Source: Progne subis subis (Eukaryota; Chordata; Aves; Passeriformes; Hirundinidae). Taken from it: a stretch of DNA of 64,000 bases. Below the pieces are notes generated by a model. It searched no databases, had not been told where the DNA came from, and was given only the letters and a program-made list of their open reading frames with translations. The stretch lies in assembly GCA_022316685.1 (NCBI GenBank), contig JAKJHU010000756.1:62001-126000 (forward strand). The letters are read 5' to 3'. Of the stretch, positions 13,398 through 23,392 are shown in pieces; within the stretch, counting starts at the first letter, position 1; each line of letters opens with the position of its first letter. The position numbers and the translations under genes are program-made.

Positions 13398-14736
13398 TGT
13401 CTTGGGGATGGTTTATTATCCCATCCCATTTTTGGGGTCTTTCATCTGTTTTGTTTTGTGCCCAGGGGTGGTGGCTGTCCCCTCCCTGCCTCCCATCCTC
13501 CCTGGCTCCAGGGTTGTCTCAGTGAATAGAAACTGAGCTGGGTTCCTGGGGGGAGTTGATGGTGGGACGAGAGGCAGTCTCTCTCTCTCTTCCAGCAGGT
13601 AGTTCCATTGGACAAACATGGCTTGTATCTCTGACCAGGCACCCTGCTGTTTTTCTGGGGTTTGCCTGCTTCTTTTTTTTTTTTTGTTTTTTTTTTTTTT
13701 TTTTTTTTTTTGTTTTTTTTTTTTTTTTTTTTTTGTTTTTTTTGCTTCAGCACTGTGACTGAGCTTGCCAGCTGGGCTTCTTTTGCTGCTCCACTGTTGG
13801 GAAGCCCAGAGCCAGTGCATACCCTGCCAGGACCCAAGATCGCCCTCGTTTCCTGCTGGGGGCCCTGCTCCCACCCTCTGCACAGCCCAGATCCAAAGGA
13901 CCAGCCAGCACCAATAAGAAAAGCCTGAGTGTTACAAATGACCCTATAATATTGTCTTTCGCATTTGTGAAATGTATTAGTAAAGTAACACTATATAGAT
14001 AACACTGTGTCCACTGGCCAATAGCCAGAAACACCCCAGTGCTGGACATTGTCCTTTTTTATTCCCTTATTAAATTTGAAAACTATTCTAAGACTGAACT
14101 TTCGTTTTTCACGAGGAACCTTTTACTGCGTTCAGGAGCCGGATTGCTACTGCCCAACGCCCACTGTACCTCCTACATTGCTCCGAGTTTGTGCTACACT
14201 ATAGCTTTTCACCCTCTGCCTACTGGGAGGTCCTGCCTTCTAGATTGCTTCTCCAGAAATTTCCTGTTACAGCTCCTTTTACAATCCAGAGGGGGCACTG
14301 GGATAGGCTGTCCCTGGAGGTTCATAAAAGAAACCCCTTCTCCATCCTGTCCTGCTGGCTGTACCTGCCATTACCACATGGTCCCTGAATTCAAAATGGA
14401 GCACCCTCTGCAGCTACGGGGGAATCATTGCACCTGCCCTGCCCACTGGGAGCCTGCCAGCCCCCCCACCAGCTGTGACCATCACTACACCAAGGGGGAA
14501 AGTGCCTGCAGCCGAGAAGGCTGTTGTTGGGGTTCTGGCTCTGCTGTTGCTGTAATTGTTGTTGTTTGTTTGCCTTGTTATACAGACTAGTAAAGAACTG
14601 TTATTCCTTTTCCCATATCTTTGCCTGAAATCCCCTTAATTTCAAAATTATATCTCAGAGGGAAGGGGGTCACATTTTCCATTCCAAGGGAGGCTTCTGC
14701 CTTCCTTAACAGATACTTGACTTTCAAACCAAGACA
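13398..14736 (+). mobile_element. C-related LTR, plus strand, TSD CCCCT
   Basis: It begins TGTCTTGGGG and ends AAACCAAGACA, with the perfect 5-bp repeat CCCCT at 13393-13397 and 14737-14741. The 3' third (14500-14736) is clearly family C, with 'actagtaaagaactgttatt'. At 1339 bp it is about twice the usual C length, so a further unrecognised insertion may be inside. It holds a T-rich tract at 13672-13742, with single G interruptions, which opens meaningless frames on both strands. Confidence 0.75.
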
Positions 14737-14784
14737 CCCCTGTAACCACCCCCCTACCAAAACCAGGCCATGCAACCCAATACA

Positions 14785-14850
14785 CCAATGTCGAGTACAG
14801 GGGGAAGATCACTTCCTTAATTCTGCTGACGGCACTATTCTAGATGCAAA
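14785..14850 (-). mobile_element. CR1 LINE, minus strand, second part
   Basis: The CR1 text interrupted at 10169 resumes here with 'gtcgagtacagggggaagat' and 'cacttccttaattctgctga'. The sequence after about 14850 and up to 15022 is diverged and may include more CR1-like text, which I cannot assign with confidence. Confidence 0.75.
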
Positions 14851-15022
14851 ATACTTGAAAACTAGGAAACTACTCAGAAGAAAAACCAAAATACAATTAT
14901 ACCAATGTATGAATCCAGTCTGCACATATATACTTTAAATACTGTGTCTAATTCTGTACCCAGAAATTTAGAAATTTTAGAATTGAAAAAGATCCAGAGA
15001 TAAGTATGTTCAAAAGACATGC

Positions 15023-16445
15023 TGTCCTAGGGTGACTTCATGATGCTTGTATCCCCAGTCATCTGTTCTGTTTGTACTGTATATTGAGTTCTGTGCCTTT
15101 AAGACTGGTTCTAAGAGCAAGGAGAAGCACGGAGTTTGTTTTGAGAAAACTGCTGTCTTGGTTTGAAAAGACAGGTATCTGCTAGGGAGAGGCGGGGCCT
15201 CTCTAGGACTGGGTAATTCCAATCCCTTCCCTCCAAGTTATTATAATTTAGAAGATTAAAAAGGCTTTTCAGTCAGAGCTATGGGGAAAGGAATAACAGT
15301 CCTTTACTAGTAAATATAACAGGACAAGCAAACAACTACAGCAATAACAATAATAATAAACAAAACCAAGAACCATGAGGGGCTTTGTCTCACAAGCCCG
15401 GGGCAGTCTGATCTCTTGGGACCCCGAGAGCACCAAGCCGAAATGGTGGAAACTCCGGGGCTGATGACAGGAAATGGTGGGTTGTCCCCAGCAGGCGGTG
15501 GGGGTGTCCCAGCAGGCAAAGTGAGCAGTGCTGAAGAAGTCATAATGGCTGGACAGGGGCTGACCCAGCTCCAGCAGGGCAGGCCAGGAGCTCTGAATTC
15601 CTGGGCGCTCCAGCAGATGATAGAATTCCCAGGACCGGACCCTCCGTCAACAGTGGACTCCACACAGCCAGCAGTCGCCCGACCGTCCTCTCTGGTGCTG
15701 AGAGCAGGAGGAGGGCACCCTCAGCTCCCAGAGCCCCTGAGCCTTTCCCTCCCCCCAAACTTAAGTGATCTTCCCCCACCCTCTCCACTTCTTTTGTGTG
15801 GGTCAAGTACCCTTTAAGCATCAGTATTTAGTCTCTTAGCAACTTATGGGGTGGAAAAATTCTATAGGGAAACAAAAAAACCCAACAAAACTAAACCCAA
15901 CCACCAACAACTGCCTGACTCCTCCACATTCTTCTCTGGATGGGGTGTTCGGAGGAGGCTTGGAGAGACTGCAGGACAGAGATCTTTTTGCTTTTAGTTA
16001 GTTTTAGCAAGCTAGGGCAGAGAAGTTCCCTGGACTGTTTTTTTCTTTCTTTTTTTTCTTGGGACTGTTTAAACCTGCTCTGGACTGAAAAAAACCCAGG
16101 GGAGCACTGGGGGCTTGCACCTGCAGCCCACCAGGGCCTGGACCTCGGCATTTTCCAGCAGTGCTGGAGGGATTGGAACTGATGAGAGACTGAGAGAAAG
16201 CCGAGTTACATCCACGGCAAGAACTTTCAATTTACCATCTTACTCCAGAATGAGAAGTTATATTGTTTCATATTATTCATTCTTTTTACTTGTATGCACT
16301 TTGTTTGTTAAGTAAAATATTTTTTTCCACTTTTCTCCAAAGAAGTTTTTTACCGGACCAGTTGGAGGGAGGGGCTGTTTGGGTTTGCTTCCCGGAGGGA
16401 TCGTATTCAGGGGTTTTCTCACAAATTTGTCCCTAAAGCAGGACA
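15023..16445 (+). mobile_element. 5' LTR D of the ERVL provirus
   Basis: It begins TGTCCTAGGGTGAC and ends AAAGCAGGACA. With the nested C LTR removed, about 660 bp remain, close to the 657-bp family D copy at 37493-38149. The region from 15910 onward matches the 3' LTR at 21850-22102 closely. Confidence 0.85.
15154..15909 (-). mobile_element. Solo LTR C, minus strand, TSD ACTGC
   Basis: Perfect 5-bp repeats ACTGC lie at 15149-15153 and 15910-15914 around a 756-bp family C LTR bounded by TGTCTTGG and ACCAACA. The host LTR D reads continuously across the site, as the 3' LTR copy confirms. Confidence 0.93.
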
Positions 16446-17297
16446 ATACTTTTTTATTGTCACCCAGTGCGAGGCTCAAAAGCGGGGAAAAAACTTGTAT
16501 TGATTATTAATTGCATTTTGGTTGTCCTTTGTGTGGGGATAAAACAGTCAGTGTCCATGTTGCTCCTTGAATTCCTAATGTCTTTTAGAATGGAGTCCTT
16601 TCTGTGTTTCTGTTCCCTAGTCTTTTTTGAGGTTTTAATACCTTTCTGGACCCTAGGTTTGTTTTCTTATCCAGAAATAGCTCCAATGTTGTCCCTAACA
16701 TAGAGCTTTTACACAAGGGATGCACAAATTAGAATAGTTATTTTGTTGGGCTCAGTGATTATGATTTACAGGAAGCTTATAAAGGGACTGGAGTTTGTGC
16801 CAGGTATGTTCAGTTTAGGGTTTCTTCGTCCTACCCTGTGTCCTTGTTCCAGCAACATATTTTGGGGATTTATCAATAATTGCACCCAGTTTGTTAGAGG
16901 AGGAGTAGGAGATGAGGCTTTTCAACCTCTCCTTTCCTTCTTCTCTTTTGAGTTGGTTACATCACTTTTGGAGAATGTTCAGTGTCTCCTGAATGTTAAA
17001 GACACCACCTTCCTGCTATTTCACCTGGTGACCTTCCTCTTTATAGTTTGTAGCTTTTCTAGAATGAGTCACACACTGCTAGATGCTATAGGGCAGCAGA
17101 TAGAGGCAGGGGAGCAGGGAGATAAATCAGTCACTCAGGCTGCAGCCAACCCCACAGCTATTCAAGCTGCAGCTAAACCAGACAGTGAGGCTAAGACACC
17201 GGCAGTTGCTGCGGTAAAGAACGGAAAGAAGCACACGGACAAAACCGATCGACCAGTAGACGATGATTCAGGTGAAGGATCCTCAATGCCTCCTGAC

Positions 17298-17420
17298 ACC
17301 CAATCAGGAGCCGAACCAACTGACACACAATCAGAAGCTGAAGCAACTGATGATACACAGTCAGAAGCTGAACCAACTGATACAAAATCAGAAGCCCAAC
17401 CAACTGGCACAAGATCAGGA
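17298..17420 (+). repeat. Tandem repeat within ERVL gag
   Basis: About four units of 30-33 bp encode variants of TD-TQSEAEP. The units differ by a few substitutions and one codon of length, so this is an old coding minisatellite. Confidence 0.85.
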
Positions 17421-17800
17421 GATACTATTGAGTCCTTTTCCCTGAAGGACTTTCGTGGCCTAAGAAAGGATTATACTCAACGGCCTGATGAATCTATAAT
17501 TAGTTGGTTAGTCCGTCTTTGGGATGCTGCAGGCGAGGCTACAATGCTGGATGACACTGAAGCCAGGCATTTAGAATCCCTGTCACATGATCCAGTTATC
17601 AACCAAGAAATGATGAGGGAGGCTCACCCTTGCAGTCTCTGGGAACGGGTTCTGGGAAGTGTGGCACAAAGATTGTGTGCAGACGATCTCTATATGCAGC
17701 AAACCCAGTAGAAGACCATTGAACAAGGGATTCAGCGCTTGAGAGAAATGGCAGTGGCGGGGATTGTCTTCTCAGATGCCCTAAACACTAGGAACCCAGA

Positions 17801-18190
17801 TGTTACCCGGGTTTTTCTGAGTTTTTTAAAGCCTTTTTGAATTTCATAAATGGAGTCAGATCTTTTAGTTACTGTAGAATATTAGAGCAGTTTTCTGCCT
17901 TTTCCCACAGATGTAACATAAACAAATCCTTTGTTTTTCATTCTCTGTCCTCTGTTTGCATATTTCTAACCTGAAAACAATTGTAACTGACAATTGGTCT
18001 GGCCACTGAGGCTGAGGGGTGGAAACCCCAAAAAGCCAATCTTCTGCTAGACCCACAAATGTATAAAAAGTAAGAAATAAACAAAGGGGTCTCTTCTCTC
18101 CGCTCTCTCGGCCGTGAGCTGGATCGGAAGGACCTCTGCCTTGCGAAAATCTCTTGTCTGCGTGTGACTGCTTTGTGTGTCTCGGTGACA
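17801..18190 (+). mobile_element. Solo LTR A in ERVL gag, TSD CCCAGA
   Basis: A 390-bp LTR starts TGTTACCCGG and ends CGGTGACA. It is flanked by the perfect 6-bp repeat CCCAGA at 17795-17800 and 18191-18196. It is nearly identical to the ERVK-2 LTRs. It marks a later ERVK insertion into the older ERVL gag, after which the internal region was lost by LTR-LTR recombination. Confidence 0.95.
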
Positions 18191-18722
18191 CCCAGACTTG
18201 GTACCATGTACATCTGTGATGTGGCAAAAACTTGTATGACTTGGGCCACAAGAATACTCTTCTGCTTTAGCAATAATGAAGCAGGATGACACAGAGGAGA
18301 CTGTGCTTGATATGGCAAAGAAGCTCCGAGCATATACTGATGTCGTGCATGGTCCAACACATGCAAGAATTGCAGCTCTGGAAACGCATATGAGGAAATT
18401 AGAAGACAAGATGGAGGAGAACCACAAAAAACTCAGGGAGAAGATGAAGGAGGGCTTTTTCCAAATCTCTGCAGTACAGGTCAGAGGTTCTGGTACCACA
18501 CGCAAATGTTCCCTGGATAGAGAGGGAGAGGGCATTCCACGGGCTAAGCTATGGTCCTTCCTGAGTGATTGTGGAGAAAACATGAGAAGATGGGATGGAG
18601 AATCTACTGATGCTATGGCACAACGACTGCATGAATTGTTGGATGGCAAGACTATGAGAGGAAGTTCTACCAGGAAGGAAGCAGCTCCCGTTTCCCAGGG
18701 AAATAAGGATAACCAGGCTTAG

Positions 18723-19104
18723 AGGTGCCCTGCCTCTAGCCAGGTAGAGGCTAGGGAAAACTGTGCTTTTTGGACTGTGTGAATTCATTGGCCTGGCACA
18801 TTAGAACAACAAAAATATGAGGCCTTGGTTAATACTGGTGCACAGTGCACATTACTCCCATCAAGACGTGGGGGATGAATCTGTTTCCATTGCTGGCATG
18901 ACTGGGGGTTCATGAGATTTTACACTGGTGAAAGCTGATGGGAGCCTGACTGGAAATGAGTGAAAGAGGCACTCTATTGTGACTGGCCCAGAAGCTCCAT
19001 GCATATTGGGCATAGACTTCCTCTGAAATGGGTATTTCAAAGACCCAAAGGGATTCAGGTGGGCATTCAGGATAGCAGCTGTAGAGACAGGAGGTGTTAA
19101 GCAG
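18723..19104 (+). pseudogene. pro: ERVL protease remnant
   Basis: An aspartic-protease-like block, ALVNTGAQCTLLPS, lies at about 18822-18863. The catalytic triplet is NTG (18831-18839) rather than DTG, so the active-site Asp is lost. The reading frame is broken by stops before and after. It sits between gag and RT as expected for a retroviral protease, and links to the RT frame that opens at 19105. Confidence 0.65.
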
Positions 19105-20974
19105 TTGAACACCTTGCCTGGGCTATCAGAGAACCCATCTGCTATAGGTCTTCTGAAAGTGGAAGAACAACGAGTGCCAATTGCCACTTCGACAGTGCAT
19201 CGCCGACAGCACAGAACAACTCGAGATGCTGTGATTCCCATCCACAAGATGATGCGTAAGCTGGAGACCCAAGGGGTGGTCAGCAAAACCCACTCACCCT
19301 TCAACAGCCCCATCTGGCCTGTTCGTAAATCTGAAGAAGAATGGAGATTGACTGTGGACTATCGTGCCTTGAATGAAGTGACTCCACCATTGAGCGCTGC
19401 TGTGCCGGACATGCTGGAACTCCAGTATGAGCTGGAGTCCAAGGCAGCAAAGTGGTATGCCACAATTGACATTGCTAATGCATTCTTCTCCATTGCTCTG
19501 TCAGTAGAATGCAGACCTCAGTTCGCCTTCACATGGAGAGGAGTGCAGTACACCTGGAACCGATTGCCCCAGGGGTGGAAACACAGCCCCACCATCTGCC
19601 ATGGACTGATCCAGGCTGCACTGGAAAAGGGTGAGGCTCTGGAACATCTACAGTACATCGATGACATCATTGTGTGGGGGAACAAGGCAATGGAAGTGTT
19701 TGAGAAAAGAGAGAAGATCATCCAGATTCTCCTGAAGGCTGGCTTCGCTATTAAGAAGAGCAAAGTTAAGGGACCTGCCCAAGAGATCCAGTTCCTGGGA
19801 GTAAAGTGGCAAGATGGACGGTATCAGATTACCACAAATTCATCAACAAGATCACAGCAATGTCTCCACCAACAAGAAGGAAACACACGCTTTCCTAGGT
19901 GCCATAGGTTTGTGGAGGATGCACATTCCTGAGTCCAGCCTGATTGTGAGCCCTCTCTACCTGGTTACCCACAAGAAGAACGATTTCCACTGGGGCCCTG
20001 AACAGCAACAAGCCTCTGTCCAGATCAAGCAGAAGATGGCTCATGTGGTAGCCCTTGGCCCAGTCAGGACGGGACCAGAGGCGAAGAACGTGCTCTACTC
20101 TGCAGCCGGGAACCATGGCTTGTCCTGGAGCTCTTGGCAGAATGTGCCTGGGGAGACCTGGGGCCAACCACTGGGATTCTGGAGCTGAAGCGACACAGGA
20201 TCTGAAGCCAACTACACTCCAACAGAGAAGGAAATCTTGGCTGCCTCTGAAGGAGTCCAAGCCACCTCAGAAGTAGTAGGCACTGAAACACAACTCCTAC
20301 TGGCACCTCAACTACCAGTGCTGGGATGGATGTTCAAAGCAGAGGTTCCCTCTACCCACCACGCCATCAGCGCCACATGGAGCAAATGGATTGCCCTCAT
20401 TACACAGAGTGCCCATATTGGAAACCTGAATCGCCCTGGGATTTTGGAAATAATTACAAACTGGCCGGAAGGTGAAAACTTTAGTTTCACTGATGAAGAG
20501 GAACAAGAGCAAGTGACACGTGTTGAAGAAGCTCCACCATACAACCAATTGCCAGCAGAAGAAACACGCTACGCTCTTTTCACTGACAGTTCCTGTCATA
20601 TTGGGATGAAACAAAAGTGGAAAGCAGCTGTATGGAGCCCCACACGACAGGTTGCACAAGCTACTGAAGGAGAAGGTGGGTCAAGCCAACTTGCTGAGCT
20701 CAAAGCCGTTCAATTGGCCCCGGACATTGCTGAAAGAGAGAAGTGGCCAAAGCTCTACCTCTATACTGATTCGTGGATGGCAGCCAATGCTCTATGGGGA
20801 TGGCTGGAGAAGTGGAAAAAGGCTAAGTGGCAGCACAGAGGAAAACCAATTTGGGCTGCTGATAAGTGGAAAGACATTGCCACTCAGGTAGAGAAGCTAC
20901 CTGTGGAAGTCCGTCATGTAGATGCCCACGTCCCCAAGAGTTGGGCTAATGAGGAGCACCGAAAAAACAAGTAG
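19105..20974 (+). pseudogene. pol: ERVL reverse transcriptase and RNase H, frameshifted
   Basis: The RT runs from 19105 to about 19932 in one frame. It has the palm motifs LTVDYRALNEVT, an ATIDIANAFFSI block with a catalytic Asp, LPQGWKHSPTICH, and the active site YIDD at 19654-19665. The frame changes near 19814-19932, and the connection domain follows in the next frame. RNase H is open at 20237-20974, with FTDSSCH, an ELKAVQLA block holding the catalytic Glu, and LYTDSWMAANAL. A stop at 20186-20188 and the frameshift make it non-functional. YIDD instead of YMDD, and the gag/pol neighbours, support ERVL. Confidence 0.85.
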
Positions 20975-21728
20975 GTGGATCAGGCTGCAAAGATAGAGGT
21001 GTCAAAGATAGTCTTAGATTGGCAACACAAGGGAGAGTTGTTCCTAGCTCGATGGGCCCATGATGCCTCAGGTCATCAGGGCAGAGATGCCACCTATAAG
21101 TGGGCACGAGACCGAGGGGTGGATCTAACCATGGACAGTTTCTCAGGTTATCCATGACTGTGAGACATGAGCTGCAATCAAGCAGGCCAAACGGGTGAAG
21201 CCCCTATGGTATAGTGGGCGATGGTCCAAGTATAAGTATGGGGAAGCCTGGCAGATTGACTACATCACCCTTCCCCAAACCCGCCAAGGCAAACACTATG
21301 TGTTGACCATGGTGGAAGCCACCCCTGGATGGTTAGAGACCTACCCTCTACCCCACGCTACTGCCCGGAACACCATTCTAGGCCTTGAAAAGCAAGTTCT
21401 TTGGAGGCATAGTACCCCTGAGAGGATTGAGTCAGACAATAGAACTCATTTCTAGAACAGCCTCATCAACTACTGGGCTAGGGAACATAGCATTGAGTGG
21501 GTGTACCATATCCCCTATCATGCACCAGCTTCAGGGAAAGTGGAAAGATACAATGGACTGTTAAAAACCACCCTGAAAGCACTGGGTGAGGGATCATTTA
21601 AAAATTGGGAGCAGCATCTTACAAAGGCCACCTGGTTAGTTAACACACAAGGTTCCACCAACAGAGCAGGACCTGCCCAATCTGAGCCCCTGCATACAGT
21701 AGATGGAGAGAAAGTCCCAGTAGTATAT
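20975..21728 (+). pseudogene. pol: ERVL integrase, frameshifted
   Basis: The N-terminal zinc-binding (HHCC) region is at about 21040-21155 and includes the block HDASGHQGRDATYKWAR. The catalytic core follows in another frame: YGEAWQIDYITLP carries the first Asp, ERIESDNRTHF the second, and SGKVERYNGLLK the Glu. A TAG at 21453-21455 interrupts the core. The text runs directly into the 3' LTR at 21729 without a polypurine tract, so the region after integrase is deleted. Confidence 0.82.
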
Positions 21729-22102
21729 TGTCCTAGGGTAACTTTATGATACTTGTATCCCCAATCGTCTGTTCTGTTTGTGCTGTATATTGAGTTCTGT
21801 GCCTTTAAGACTGGTTCTAAGAGCAAGGAGAAGCGCAGAGTTTGTTTTGAGAAATCTGCCTGACTCCTCCATATTCTTCTCCGGATGGGGTGTTCGGTGG
21901 AGGCTTGGAGAGACTGCAGGACAGAGATTTTTTGCTTTTAGTTAGTTTCAGCTCGCTAGGGAAGAGAAGTTCCCTGAACTGGTTTTTTTCGTTTTTCTTG
22001 GAACTGTTTAAACCTGCTCTGGACAGAAAACCCAGGGGAGCACTGGGGGCTGCACCTGCGGCCCACCTGGGCCTGGACGTCGGCATTTTCCAGCAGCACT
22101 GG
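21729..22102 (+). mobile_element. 3' LTR D of the ERVL, truncated
   Basis: It begins TGTCCTAGGGTAAC and follows the 5' LTR for about 370 bp, then stops inside the LTR where LTR E starts (TGTCTTAG at 22103). The remaining ~290 bp of D do not reappear after LTR E. Confidence 0.85.
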
Positions 22103-22650
22103 TGTCTTAGATTACAATGTAAGATGTGCCCAAAGTATGTTTTTTATCACCATCTTCATGAGCTGTTGAAACTAGGTTGGGCAGTGTTTCCCTTGCCCCC
22201 TCCCTCCAGACTATCTTCTGTTAATGGCCCATCAATGCCCTGCTGCATGACTCATAGGTAACTCCCTCCAGGAGCTATCTCTGTTTAATGGGCAATCAAG
22301 GACCCATTGCAAGACTCATAGAATGATATCAGCCCATTGTGAGATGCTCTGCCCAGAGGGAGGAGCCAAGCATTCCCACCTGGATATAATCTGGGATTTG
22401 GGACAGCACAGGCAGCCTTACCCACTGGATTTCCAGAGGACAAGAGCTACCAGACCTTTCTACAGGATCACTGCTTCAACAAGACCACTTCATCTGGACT
22501 GCTACCACCACGGTGTCAGGTTGTATTCTCACTCTGTCAGCGATCTTTTGTACTATTGCATTTATTTTATTTTACCTTTTTTTTCCCCTTCCTATTAAAT
22601 TGCTTTTTCTGACTTGGAGTCTCTCACTGGTTTTGCCTTCAAGCCAGCAC
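22103..22650 (+). mobile_element. Solo LTR E, plus strand
   Basis: It starts TGTCTTAGATTAC and is homologous in its 5' part to the LTR at 57451 (start TGTCTTGGATT; shared 'gggcagtgttt' and 'cccattgtgagatgctc' blocks). ATTAAA near 22595 is a likely polyadenylation signal. The 3' limit is approximate, at CCAGCACA. No clean target duplication was found. Confidence 0.7.
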
Positions 22651-23392
22651 AAATGCATATGTGTAACATAAAATAATAGCTTATGGATAATGCCCATTAT
22701 GAAACTGTCAGTGATTCCATGCTATGACATTAACAACATGTTCAGAACCATTAATACAACAAGATAAGCTGTCCTAAAAAAGTCAAATTTATATTTTTCT
22801 ACAAATCTATGCATATATGACAATAAAGCAAAATAAAAGTAAGAAAGAAAGCACTAAACAGCTTGCAATTAATAACAGCCATAATTTGGAATTGTTACTC
22901 ATTCCTCTGTGCTACCTATGGAAGATAAAACAGCCAAGATTGTTATGAATAGTATGTTGATTGACCAGTGTAGAATAGTTATACCTCTAGAATTTTCTAT
23001 GAAATTAAGGATCTAATAAACCACATCACATATTTTTGCACAACTTATATTCTTAAACAGTTGCTTACCAATTCTGCACCATAATAGCTTCAGTTGGTTC
23101 CATCTTATTTCTAACAAAAGGACTGGGTCTTTTAATGCATATGAGCAGATTTCAACAGAACTTAAAGTTAACATCACTGAAACTGAACAGAAATTAATAG
23201 AACTTCAACATAACAACAGTTAAACTAAACATCACTTAAACTTAACTTTGCTTAAACTTAACAACACCTAAACCTGATAGAACTTAAATTTAACAGAGCC
23301 TTACCTTATCGGAACTTAAATGTAACAGAGTTTCAAATTAACAGAATTTAAACCTAACATAAATTTAACAGAACTAGTCAGAGTTGAGAGTG
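22651..23392. repeat. AT-rich unique sequence with degenerate tandem repeat
   Basis: There is no gene. From about 23150 to 23380 the text is a degenerate A-rich tandem repeat built from motifs such as 'aacttaaacttaaca' and 'cagaacttaaatttaac', with irregular spacing. The same flavour briefly reappears just after LTR G (25060-25090), so LTR G probably inserted in it. Confidence 0.6.

Larger units (their letters stand above)
10170..14784 (-). mobile_element. Solo LTR G in CR1, split by three later LTRs
   Basis: The family G sequence is found in four blocks: 10170-10493, 12082-12535, 13182-13397 and 14737-14784, about 1.0 kb in total. Each block matches the plus-strand G copy at 23393-25050. 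The outer ends are TGTAGTGGGTTG and CCCAATACA. The flanks CTAAT (10165-10169) and CCAAT (14785-14789) are a 5-bp duplication with one mismatch. The intervening pieces are LTR J (10494-12081), LTR B (12536-13181) and a C-related LTR (13398-14736). Confidence 0.85.
17064..18722 (+). pseudogene. gag: ERVL gag, interrupted
   Basis: This gag would encode the structural polyprotein of the ERVL. The likely start is ATG 17064 (MSHTLLDAIGQQ); an in-frame open stretch extends upstream to 16743 but reads like leader. The first part continues to a stop at 17709-17711 and holds an acidic repeat at 17298-17420 and a capsid-like block (SLKDFRGLRKDYTQRPDES). A solo LTR A (17801-18190) then interrupts the gene. 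The C-terminal part resumes after it and is open at 18276-18722, with a Lys/Glu-rich coiled-coil-like segment (HMRKLEDKMEENHKKLREKM). I see no CCHC zinc knuckle, which I believe is usual for ERVL. Certainly non-functional. Confidence 0.75.
15023..22102 (+). mobile_element. ERVL provirus, decayed, no env
   Basis: Order on the plus strand: 5' LTR D (15023-16445, split by a C LTR), leader, gag (17064-18722, split by LTR A), protease, RT, RNase H, integrase (to about 21728), truncated 3' LTR D (21729-22102). There is no env, as expected for ERVL. There is also no polypurine tract and no region downstream of integrase, so the 3' end of the internal region is deleted. The 3' LTR is cut where LTR E begins. 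The element is old, with frame changes and stops in every gene. Confidence 0.88.

Noticed and set aside
13416..13883. Lys-rich minus-strand frames of 131-155 codons
   Set aside because: Produced by the interrupted poly-T tract at 13672-13742 inside a solo LTR.
22626..22630. ACTGG after LTR E as a target duplication matching ACTGG at 22098
   Set aside because: LTR D does not resume after 22630, and the LTR would then end in TC rather than CA, so the match is probably chance.
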